Source: Asterella californica
Taxonomy: Eukaryota > Streptophyta > Marchantiopsida > Marchantiales > Aytoniaceae
DNA length: 64,000 bases
Direction: 5' to 3'
NCBI GenBank assembly: GCA_036924285.1
Contig: JAYKYS010000014.1
Span: 2,604,001-2,668,000, forward strand
Positions 1 through 9,514 of the stretch are shown in pieces. The notes under the pieces are model-generated. The model saw nothing but the letters and a program-made list of their open reading frames with translations, had not been told where the DNA came from and searched no databases. The stretch's first letter is position 1. Each line of letters opens with the position of its first letter. The translations under genes and the position numbers were made by a program.

Positions 1-1437
1 TTAGGCTTCGCCGTTCCTCCGCCGCAAACTGGACATGGTTCTGTCGACATCTCCGCAACTCGATACATGGTATTGTTTCTCCTCATACGGTAATAATCAG
101 CGATAGACAGAAGGGCTTAGAAAGAGCTGTTTCAGATGTATTCCTTGAAGTTGTCCACGGGCATTGTGGGCATCACATCCGAATGAATGTACGGACGAGG
201 TTTGACAAAGAGGCGGAGAGATCATTTCTGAATTGCTTGTACGCGAAGACCAAAGAAATGTAAGGCACTCCATACTCTTTCCTTAATTTTTCTCACTCAA
301 TTATTGAAGCAACTTATTGATTGAGTTACAACTATTATCTCATTTGTATGTACAATGTCTCATTTGTAGATACAATGAAGTGCTTGAGAAGCTGGATGCA
401 TCCGGGGAAAGAGGTAGACAACTGGCTGAATATTTACAAAGTATTCAACCAGAGAGGTATAGTCGATATGCATTTCCTCTACCACGTTATGGGAAAGTCA
501 TATCTAACTTGGCAGAGAGTATGAATAATGCTCTGAGACCAATCCGATGGAATGCTCCATTGAAGATCCTGTTGGATTTATGGTATTATAATATGCAGCA
601 GTTCACAAAGCGGAGGATACAGCTTCAGCAAGAAACAAGTGTATTGACTCGTTTTGCTCGACTTCGGCTCATGGAGAATGAGCATACTGCAGAAGGTTTT
701 CTGTGTCAAGTGTCTTCTCCATTCGAGGCTACAGTCCGCGACCATGCAAATGGAGTAACACATGTGGTGAAACTAGCACAAGGTGGTGCAGGAAAGTGTA
801 CATGTATAGAACTGCAAGAGATGAGATGGCCATGTGGGTCATTGCCTTGACAGAGAGACTGGTGGGAACCAACAACTAGATTGGATAACATCTGACATAG
901 CTCCTCGTTATTTCCAATCTATGTGACATAGTGTTTTCAATGATGATCTTCAACCGGTGTACAGTTGTGGACCTCCGCCCGTGGCAAGACGAAGGGGAAG
1001 ACACAGAGTGGTGCGGATTGATAACAACACCCAATTCACGCAATCTGCAGCAGATGGCAATGGATCTACCTCCCACGAGTAGTACCCGTGTCTCTTCATC
1101 AATTGAAGAAAGTCACCTTACTGAACCCACAACGATTGAGAATGAGTATCCTATTAATGATGAGCAAATATTACATTTTGCTTCCGAGACAATGTGCCAT
1201 CGAAGACGAAGACGACTCCAGCAAACAGGTCCACATCATGACTTGGGACATTTTCCTCGTTCTGCTCCAGGGAAGTGCAGTCTCTGTGATCAACCAGGCC
1301 ACAATAGAAGAACATGCCCTAGGCTATATGCACCCACGGATGACGAAGGGATGTTCACTGAGGTGACAGATGAAGTCGAAGGAAGTAGAATTCATGTGGC
1401 GATTACAGCTTCTTCAGAAGGAGAAGCTCATTGAGTT
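1..1437 (+). pseudogene. MULE (Mutator-like) transposase, 3' part, frameshifted
   Basis: This is the C-terminal half of a Mutator-like transposase; the 5' half lies outside the window. The first exon (1-259) reads WTWFCRHLRNSI and then IISDRQKGLERA followed by a C-x2-H motif, the core around the second catalytic Asp of MULE transposases. A donor at 260 and an acceptor ending at 369 join it to an exon containing the NLAESMNNAL motif and the start of a SWIM zinc finger (CTC, then PCG). One extra base near 835-840 shifts the frame, so the expected PCGHC becomes PCGSLP and stops at 850. The alternative frame continues the SWIM finger. Further on, a Pro/Arg-rich linker and a CCHC knuckle (CSLCDQPGHNRRTCP, about 1276-1320) are in yet another frame. 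At least two frame breaks make it non-functional. No terminal inverted repeat or target-site duplication could be assigned. Confidence 0.85.
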
Positions 1438-1864
1438 CACCACATTCGCTGTAGGGAGTAGTTACAGTACCTGCTGAGGCATATTTTAGTTTAAATAGTT
1501 TCTTATAGTAGTAGTAGGCTATTGTCCTTTTTCATATTTCAGTTTATCGACATTATTTTTCAACAAAGAGCATATGATGATTAATTCGTTATCATTTCTC
1601 GAATTGTTCCATCATGATTATTTTATAAATAGCGCTGTATTTGTAACAAGAGCAGTGTGAAATAAGGAGCACCTATTGTTATGTGGTGTATATATTATGT
1701 GTTGAATACACTGGAGAGAAGTACTATCTCTCTTTTAGAATTATGTGGAGAGATGTGCAATATATCTATCCCCTTATGTTCAATGTCTTGAGAATCAGCA
1801 AGTCTTGTTGGCAACTTGGAGAACAAGAAACTCTTGGGTGACCAATAAACTATAAAGAGAAAAC
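1438..1864. other. AT-rich spacer, no gene seen
   Basis: No coding signal is visible between the MULE remnant and the purine-rich tract. It probably belongs to flanking mobile-element DNA or to the upstream region of the FCP1-like element gene. Confidence 0.5.
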
Positions 1865-2200
1865 AGCTAGCGAGGTGAAGAGGGGAGAGAAAGGACGCGG
1901 AAACTTCTGTGACAGGGTTCGGACCATTCAGACGTTGAGAGCAAGAGAGGAGAGGGTCGAGTGGAGTTCAACGACTACATTCGAGGGTTGAGAGGGAAGG
2001 AGAGAGGAGAGGATCGAGTGGAGTTCAACATTCGAGGGTTGAGAGGAGAGGAGAGAGAGGAGAGAGGACATGAGACTTTAGCGAATGTAGAGAGGAGAGG
2101 AAGGAGAAGAGAGTGGAGAGGCGATATTCACCAGTTCTTGAGGAGGAGACTGGGAGTTCTTGAGGTGGAGAGAAGTTGTCGAGTAAGAGAGTAGTTTTTT
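1865..2200. repeat. Purine-rich (GA) tract with an internal duplication
   Basis: The plus strand is strongly enriched in G and A. A block beginning GTCGAGTGGAGTTCAAC and ending ATTCGAGGGTTGAGAGG occurs twice (about 1947-1996 and 2008-2045), the second copy shortened in the middle. It lies directly upstream of the ATG at 2255 and could be promoter or 5' UTR of that gene. Long plus-strand ORFs here come from the biased composition. Confidence 0.6.
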
Positions 2201-2254
2201 AGAAGTACAAACTCACATTGTAATCTCTGATCGATTCTTTCTTGAATTGATGTG

Positions 2255-5200
2255 ATGAAAACGAGAGGTACTAAGAGCAGTAACAGAGGAGGTGGTAGAG
2301 GAGGTGGCAGACGAGGACGAGGTGATGGAAGAGGACGAGGCAGGGCAGGAGATGCAAGAGAAACGAGTCGCGCGGACGCATAGGCTGATGCTTGTAAGTT
2401 TCTAAACAAAGTTTATATCTGTGCAATTGATTGTGAAATGTGAAATTCGTGTGTAGATAGTATGCGATTCAACGTGCATCGCAAGATTTTAAGACGATTC
2501 AGTTTGTGCCGCGTGGAGATTTTGTGTATAAGATCTTAGTAAGTATAGCGATACAGGCTGTATCGCACAACAAGAGAGCGGTACAGACTGTATCGCACAA
2601 TAAGGGAGCGATACATGGTAAGTTTCGTCTCGCGTAGGGTAGGAATTTACCGTACGAGGCGATGCAGGCTGTATCGCCTCGCTAGGGAGCGATACATGTC
2701 ATGTTTTGCTCATGCGGGGCGAAACAATATCTGTTTCTCCCCGCAGGAGAGAAGTCTCTTACACCCGGAGGGCGATGCAGGTTGTATTGCCTCGCATGAG
2801 CGAAGTCCCTTACACCCGAGGGGCGATGCAGGTTGTATCGTCCCGTTAGAGAGCGATACATGCCTTGTTTCGCTCCTACGGGACGAAACAAGTACTATTT
2901 TGCCCCGCAGGAGGGAAGTCCCTTACAGTCGGGATGATGCAGGCTGTATCGCCCCGCTAGGGAGCGATACATGTCATGTTTCGTCCCGCAGGAGAGAAGT
3001 CCCTTACAGCCGGGGGCGATGCAAGCTGTATCGCCTCGATAGGGTGCGATACATGCCATGTTTCGTCTCGCGAGAGGAAAGTCCCTTACACCGGGGGCGA
3101 TGCAGGATGTGTCGTCTCGCTGAGGAGCGAAACATAGCATGTTTCGCTCCTGCGGGACGACACAAGTAGTGTTTTGTCCCTCAGGAGGGTAGTCCCTTAC
3201 CGTGGGGGGCGATATAGGGTGTATTGTCCTGATAGGATGCGATACACCCTGTGTTTCTCTCCTCGCGAAGGGTAGTCCCTTACCCTGGGGGCGATACACC
3301 AATTGTTTCGCCCCTCGTGAAATGTACTCCCTTACCTTGTTGTCTGTTGTTGTTTTTTCAGCTGCTTTGGAGAAAATGAGAGAAGGACCTTCAATGTTCA
3401 AATATCATTACAAGGAAGATGATCGGTATCATTTAAAATGGTGATGGGTGTTGAAAGAGGAGGTTGAGAATGCATTGTCTGGAGTTGAAGAAGAAGCTAT
3501 AGATCGACTGGGATTACTTGTGACATTCTCTTTCGACTTTCCTTGTCCAGATGTAAGTCTTTCTAAATATTTCTCTCGTTTCTATTTCTATATGTTTCTC
3601 TTGCCTTTCTACACATGTAGGTGTACTTAGTGCACTTATTTCCTCTTCTTGTCATGTATGTATTTCTCTTTAAAAGTTTGTAAAACTTTGCAATGTATGC
3701 AGATATCATATTGTCTACAATTCATCGACACTTATGATCCAACTATTCATCGTGTCACAGTTGAGGGACATGAGATTTTATTGGATGAGTCTTTTGTTCG
3801 AGAATCACTAGTTCTACCCATGGGAACAACAGTACCTCGTCCCCACAATGTTAAGAGAGCTTTGATCGATGATTGGTTCCCAGAAAAAGATGAGAAAGAG
3901 AAGAGATATTTGTTATGGATGTGTGAATATCCAGAGTGGAGACCTGTCTTTCAACTCATCAATTGCATACTTCTAGCTCGTAGACGTCCAAAAGAAGTAC
4001 ATGGACAATTAGCTCTTTACTTGAAGAGTAAAGTAGAAGAGAGCGGAGAAGATTATGATTGGGCTGAGTTCATCTTGGACTCTTTAGATGCTGAGATATC
4101 CGCCATGAAGAAGCATATGAGTAAGGAGAAGTTGGTGAGACATCCAGAGACTTGAGTGGGTATGATATTGACCCATTTCATGAGACATGCGGGTATACTT
4201 CCAGAGTCTCGTATTTTCTTGAGTTCTCATCAAGTGGAGGAGCCTATCCAACATGCTTCGTCTTCGCAACGAGGTCCTCTAGGTAAGATGTTTGCTTCCT
4301 CCTCTATTTTTTTATTACCTGCATCTTTTGAGGATTTTCAAAGTTTTGTAGTAGTAGACAAGTTGTCTTTCTAATCAAGTGTAACTCTCTGTTGAAGATC
4401 CATCGTCTTCTCAACAAAGTCAAGATCCTCAATCTTCACAAAGAGCTCCTCCACCTCCATCATACAGTGAGATGTTCTTTTTCCTCTGGATTATTTACGG
4501 TTTTGGAAACTTTAGAGACTTTACTAGTGTAAACATGTGAAATATTATACTACAATCATATGGACATGTACAATGTTTACAAACTGAAGATGATTTTGGC
4601 AGATGAAGAGATTATTATCTACGATAGCATCAAGAGGAAGAAGGAGGAACTTGAAGCATTAACCACTATCATCAATGAGAAAAAAGAGCAGCTTGCAGAA
4701 AAGCTTTTGGAACTAGGAGCTATGGACTACGAGATATTAGTGGGGAAAGAAGAAATAGCTCGTATACAAGAGTGTCCTGAGTTCTTACCTCGTCTTATTC
4801 ACCCTACTACCATAAGACGGAAGACTCTTATTCTTGATTTGAATGATCTTTTGGTTAAAGTTGGGAGGACCGAGGAGGAGTTGATGCAGGCTCTTGAGAA
4901 GGGATGTGTAGTGAAGAATATCCCTAAGCCTTCTGTATGGTACGTGACTATCCGTTCATCTTGGTATAAATATTTATCTAGATATGTTTCGATGATAATT
5001 TGGAGGGACATCTCTTAATTTGTTTACCATTGCTATTTACTACAGGTTTGTGGCTTGACCTGGAGTGAAAGCTTTTTTGGAGATGTGTCTCGATAAGTTC
5101 CAGGTTATCATATGGACATCCCGTACTTTGATCAACTACAACTCTACTACATGAAATGGACCACAAGGGCCATTTACCCCCTGGAGTTGCAACTGGGAAG

Positions 5201-5794
5201 GTATTTGCATCTACACAACAATGCTATTTTCTTTTTTATTTGCAGATCTTTTGTTATTTATATAAAATGTATCTTACTTCTTATACATTCCGTATTGACT
5301 TGTTCTCTTTTATCAGGTATGCAGAGTGTTGGCTCAGGAGTCTTGTTTCAAATACAACACAGAGAGGGAAGCAGGGTTCGGGAATCATTTATACTTGAAA
5401 GATTTCTTGTATCTTCATCGTTACAACTTGAGCACGAGAGATGTTCTCCTGGTGGATGATAGTCCGGTGAAGAATTCTACAAATTATCCATTCAATGCTA
5501 TCCATCCTCTTCCTTTTTCTCCTTTCACCATTGATAGTGATGTGGAACGATATTTAGAAGCAACTTTGTTACCTTGGCTTCTTCATTGGGGATGTAGTCC
5601 AGAGGAGACCACATAAGAGACGACTCCACATAAGAGACGGTTATGTGGAGACTAGATACTCTCAGATTCAAGCTCAAGATCCAATTCGGGCTTTACAAGA
5701 ATATTGGAGCAATATTACCAAAGAGGAAGTACATATAGTATGGAGAGCAGTACCACACAGCATGTCTATGGGTTACCTCCATCTTCTCAAGTGA
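2255..5794 (+). pseudogene. Element-associated gene: RGG-rich N terminus, unknown domain and FCP1/HAD-like domain; broken
   Basis: Seven exons can be read from splice sites: 2255-2393, 3362-3552, 3703-4282, 4398-4466, 4603-4939, 5046-5200 and 5317-5794, with compatible phases. Exon 1 is RGG-rich. Exons 2-3 encode an unrecognised domain (FIDTYDPTIHRVTVEGHE, then RALIDDWFPEKDE) that looks like plant mobile-element proteins. Exon 4 is Ser/Pro/Gln-rich. Exon 5 starts with a coiled coil and enters an FCP1-type HAD domain (LILDLNDLLV). Exon 6 has GVKAFLEMCLDKF and VIIWTSRT, and exon 7 LLVDDSPVKNS. In motif I the second Asp of DxD is Asn, so phosphatase activity is doubtful. Breaks: TAG at 2381, TGA at 3442, 4153 and 5056, a frame slip near 5130, and TAA at 5614 before a frame that continues to 5794. 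Intron 1 contains the left dyad array and the right array follows the 3' end. The family and function are unknown; the HAD assignment is firm, the element assignment inferred. Confidence 0.7.
2548..3316. repeat. Left array of interrupted palindromes (dyad modules), inside intron 1
   Basis: About a dozen modules have 7-base arms separated by 3 or 5 bases, of the type CGATACA-N3-TGTATCG, CGAAACA-N5-TGTTTCG and mixed forms. They are separated by GC-rich linkers such as CTCGCTAGGGAGCG, CCCGCAGGAG and AGTCCCTTAC. The block is much more GC-rich than its surroundings. It lies wholly within the predicted first intron of the FCP1-like element gene. ORFs running through it in several frames reflect the missing TAA/TAG in the repeat and are not genes. 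Confidence 0.9.
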
Positions 5795-5957
5795 GAGAAG
5801 TGAGAACTTCAATTTTCTACTCCTTGGAAGTAAAGTTGTAAAATTTTTAATAAAAGTTTCGATACAATGGTTACAATATTATTAATTTGAATTCATATAA
5901 ATTATGTTTATAAGGAAACAACAGAGAAAAACAGAACGAAGGGGTACTCTTTTTGAT
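5795..5957. other. Short AT-rich 3' flank of the element gene
   Basis: Contains an AATAAAAG-type polyadenylation-like motif near 5850 and no coding signal. It separates the gene's last codon from the right dyad array. Confidence 0.5.
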
Positions 5958-7049
5958 GCGATACAGCTTGTATCGCTCCAAACACAAGCGAAACATGACA
6001 CGTTTCGTCCGCACGAGATGCGATACAGCTTGTATCGCCCCGCATCGAGGTGATACAGCATGTATCGCTCCCGCCCAATGCGACACAAGATGTGTCACCT
6101 CGATCATGGAGGCTAAGCCTCACGGGTACCCTGGTCGGGACGATACAGCTTGTATCGCACCGCCGGAGCGATACATTACTTGTATCTCTCCCGCGCAGGA
6201 CGACACAGGATGTGTCGTCCTGATCAGGGAGGCTAGGTCTCACGAGTACCCTGGTCGAGACGATACATTACTTGTATCGCTCCCGCCCAGTGCGACACAA
6301 GATGTGTCGCCTCGATCAGGGAGGCTAGGTCTCACGGGTACCCTGGTCGAGACGATATATTACCTGTATCGCTCCCGCCCAGTGCGACACAAGATGTGTC
6401 GTCTCGATCAAGGAGGCTAAGCCTCACGGGTACCCTGATCGAGATGATACATTACCTGTATCGCTCTCGCGCAGGACGACACAGGATGTGTCATCTCGAT
6501 CAAGGAGGTTAAGCCTCACGGGTACCCTGGTCGGGACGATACAGCTTGTATCGCACCGCCGAAACGATACTGGTCATGTATCGCTCTCGTGCAAGGTGAC
6601 ACAGGATATGTCGTCTCGGTCAGGGAGGCTAAGCCTCACGAGTACCCTGGTCGGGACGATACAGCTTGTATCACACCGTCGGAGCGATACAGGTCATGTA
6701 TTGCTCCCGCGCAGGGCGACACAAGATGTGTCGTCCTGATCATGGAGGCTAAGCCTCACGGGTACCCTGGTCGAGGCGATACAGCTTGTATCGCACCGCC
6801 GGAGCGAAACGTTATCCGTATCGCTCCTGCCCGTGATCCAGGCTAAAGGGTACCGGGGCAATACGGGCTTGTATTGTCCCGCAGGATCGAAACATTACTT
6901 GTATCGCTCCTTCACGGAGCGATACAAGCGTTGTTTCACACAACGAGTGCGATATAGGATGTATCGCTTCGAGAGGAAGGATAGTGGGACCTAGTAGGGA
7001 CGATACGGACTGTATTGCTCAGCGCAGGTGCGATACAGACTATATCGCA
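5958..7049. repeat. Right array of interrupted palindromes with a higher-order unit of about 80-122 bp
   Basis: Roughly two dozen modules occur. A higher-order unit, marked by the anchor GTACCCTGGTCG (near 6126, 6247, 6348, 6521, 6643, 6764, variant near 6430), carries up to three kinds in order: CGATACA-GCT-TGTATCG, CGATACA-N5-TGTATCG and CGACACA-AGA-TGTGTCG (or GGA). The fourth arm base is T, C or A, and the matching base on the other arm usually changes with it, so the symmetry is kept. Linkers differ from the left array (GGGAGGCTAAGCCTCACGGG here). The block is GC-rich, non-coding and ends abruptly near 7050. Confidence 0.9.
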
Positions 7050-7267
7050 TCGAGCTGGTGAAGGTAAGGATAAGAAGATTAGAATCTGCTCATTGCGAAA
7101 CACAATGCACAAACACGAGTGGCATACGAGAGAAACTCATTGACTCGAAGTGCAATGAACTACAACAATGATCAATAACACATGAAAATGTTTCTTTACC
7201 ATATCCAAATTCGAATTTTCACATCCAGACTCCTCCATACATCATACTTCTTGCAACTCTCCTAAGT

Positions 7268-8065
7268 CTACAACTCTCTAAGTTTACGAAGTGCTTCCCC
7301 AAATTCACAAAGGTCCTCTCTTTGTTCTCTCTGCAGTTCGATGATAATGTTCATTTCTCGAACAATGTTTTCTGCAACTACATCTATCTCATTTGCTCTC
7401 CCCATCAATAACAAGGTCATGTCATGTAGCCTCTCTATCTCTAGAAGTTGAACGTTACTCTTCGATATGCACTTAGAATCTCTCACAGATGGATAAAAGG
7501 TACAACAATCCATTGCATTTGCAAGGTCTTCCACAACATCTTGAAATTCATCCGGTTGCTCCATCTCAAGCTCCACATCAAACACTGTATAGCGATTTTG
7601 CTGTGCGTTCAACCCAATTTTAAAACGTCACTTCGCTGAGCACACAGTGTTCAATATTTCATCTTGCTTTTCCACAGTTAGTGCCTCGAACTCCTCTGCT
7701 GTCATGCCCAAAAGTTTCTCGCCAACAGTCCACACAATTACTATTGGTAATGCGGTTTCTGCACGGTCCTCCACACTATGATCTGTCAATCCTAGATGAA
7801 ATTGATATTGCCTCCTGCTTCCCCTTTGACCACATGGGTGTCACGTCTTTCACCCCGGCTGCGAATGACTGAAATACAACACTTTCCTAGTAGAGCTCGT
7901 TGTCGTGCTTGGTTCACTTACACGCTTATAACACCCCGGGAAGTTGCAGGCAACATAAGAGACAAAACCAGACAGCTTGTTCTTGATTATTCGTTGAATG
8001 GAAGCTGAAACCCACTGAGAAGAGACATTGTCGATACATTCTTCGAATTCTGCGAGTGAACACAT
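7268..8065 (-). pseudogene. RPA1-like C-terminal zinc/OB-fold domain (replication protein A large-subunit type), broken by TGA codons
   Basis: On the minus strand one frame runs from 8065 to 7268, interrupted only by three TGA codons (7850-7852, 7841-7843, 7628-7630). It reads SGFVSYVACNFPGCYKRV, then HPCGQRGSRRQYQFHLGL, then TVGEKLLGMTAEEFEALT, then RFKIGLNAQQNRYTVFDVE. This order matches the DNA-binding domain C of RPA70: a C-x4-C and C-x2-C zinc ribbon inside an OB fold, followed by the GE-LLGM helix. The first Cys of the second pair coincides with the TGA at 7841. The C-terminal part is acidic and coiled-coil-like and ends LCEFGEALRKLREL. RPA1-like genes are carried by plant Helitrons and also duplicated in plant genomes; which applies is not decided here. 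No Helitron Rep/helicase is seen next to it. Confidence 0.65.
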
Positions 8066-8549
8066 TGTTTCTATAAACTACTCGGCGCACGGAAAGCTTA
8101 AGACTTACTGTGTACACTTTCTAATCAACACGTCTAACGGTAACAAGAACTGCCTTCGCCTTCACTCGTAACTTTTCACCCTCGTCTCCTCGATCTTCAT
8201 TCATCATCTGCGATTGCTTTCTACTTTGCATCACCTCGCATTTTGAGTGCGAAAAAACAGTAAATGCATCTCGTGCGTTACTGTGAGACTGCCCGGACGA
8301 TACTGTCTATGCATTCTGGCGCCATTTTCGCCTTGACCATCGCGTTCGTGTCATTTTTGTCAGACCATGCTCCATGTCAAAGTAAACAGTCTGACACGCT
8401 CCACATCAGACAAATCTTTCTCTCGCACTACACGTCAGACTACCCTACCGACACGTGGCGTACGCACCACGTCAGACTGTAAATATGACCTGGCATAACG
8501 GCTTGATATACATGGCGCGAGGTACCGGCATGACGGACGATGGGAGGTT
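8066..8549. other. Spacer, no gene recognised
   Basis: A short plus-strand ORF (8264-8482) has no recognisable motif. The stretch near 8360-8480 repeats short pieces of the type CAGAC and CACGTCAGAC, without a clear unit. Confidence 0.4.
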
Positions 8550-8625
8550 GGGGGTATGATCAAGCAACCAAACGTTAAGAGGGGTATGATCAAGCGCAGC
8601 GATCATACTGGGGGTGTGATCAAGC
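8550..8625. repeat. Short direct repeat, GGGGTATGATCAAGC about three times
   Basis: Copies start near 8551, 8581 and 8611 (the last reads GGGGTGTGATCAAGC), a regular 30-base spacing. The spacer before the third copy carries GATCATAC, the inverse of part of the unit. Confidence 0.75.
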
Positions 8626-8639
8626 CAATTCTTGTAAAG

Positions 8640-9425
8640 TAACGACTGCTTACCGGATAGTTTCGTGTGGCCGGGACATTAAGAAGATTACCTTCTTAAT
8701 ACTTCCTTGGAGGAGAAACTTTGTCTAGGTTTATTGATACTAAAGTCTAATAAGCATCCCCAATGGCATTGTATAGTGAATTCTGTTTTCTCTTATTAGA
8801 AAATGTATAAATATTATATAAATATTATATAATAAGATATTATGAAAAATTAAATAAATTCATAACTGATGTATGTTAATCCGTCTCGGAATAGCCAACT
8901 CAGCAGGATATAACACATAAGTGGAGTCCGGGCTGATGCGTTGCTGGGAGGATAATACAGAGATCTTAATTCTCAGATTGCGTTATTTTACATTAATATA
9001 TATATATATATCTTTCCGTCGGAGAAATTAGAACATATATTAAACCCCATGTACATCTCAAAGTGTACATGAGGTGAATTAACGTTGGATGGTTTTGGGA
9101 CGGAAGGCAATACGATAGAGAATGCATCTCCAAAAATTGCCCTTGGAAACAGACCTTAAGTGCCCTTGTCACTATTCAAATTTTGCCCTTATTTTGTTCA
9201 CAGAAGTTAAGAGGACGGTCTAGAACTCTGTGACCGGTCCAAGCCGACCCAGTTTGAAGATATAAAAATCTAACTTTTTTGCATATTATTCATCTCCTCT
9301 TGATAAAGGGGACAAATATGCAAAGGTTTAATTTATTACCTAATCTTTCCTAATGGAAAAGTTAAATAATAAATTAAATCTAGATGTGATTGGGTGGTGA
9401 TCAGTAGCTCACATATATGTACTTT
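8640..9425. other. AT-rich intergenic DNA with a TA microsatellite and a weak hairpin
   Basis: A short TA run lies near 8994-9011. Arms GTTTAATTTATTA (9326-9338) and TAATAAATTAAAT (9367-9379) form an imperfect inverted repeat of the dispersed hairpin type also seen at 61.7 kb. No coding signal. Confidence 0.55.
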
Positions 9426-9514
9426 GGAGAGTAAATTTGTCCACTCTCCTCTTATGGTTTGTACCTGGATCCAAACTACAAACCATAAGAGGAGAGTGGA
9501 CAAATTTACTCTCC
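9426..9514. repeat. Perfect 38-base inverted repeat
   Basis: Bases 9426-9463 are the exact reverse complement of 9477-9514, with a 13-base spacer containing GGATCC. Arm ends are GGAGAGTAAATTTG and TTATGGTTTGTA. It would fold into a strong hairpin. A partial third copy (ACTCTCCTCTTATCGTTT) directly continues the right arm. Confidence 0.95.

Noticed and set aside
2128..2409. Proline-rich minus ORF
   Set aside because: Reverse-strand shadow of the RGG-coding exon 1.
2615..3401. Long ORFs on both strands across the left dyad array (184 and 168 codons)
   Set aside because: They are open because the repeat unit lacks stops in several frames; the translations are repetitive in all frames and the block lies in a predicted intron.
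5908..6846. ORFs of 85-155 codons across the right dyad array
   Set aside because: Same reason: open frames follow the tandem repeat and no frame is preferred.
5958..7049. CRISPR-like array
   Set aside because: Repeats and spacers both recur, units vary in length, there are no unique spacers or cas genes, and the context is a plant genome.
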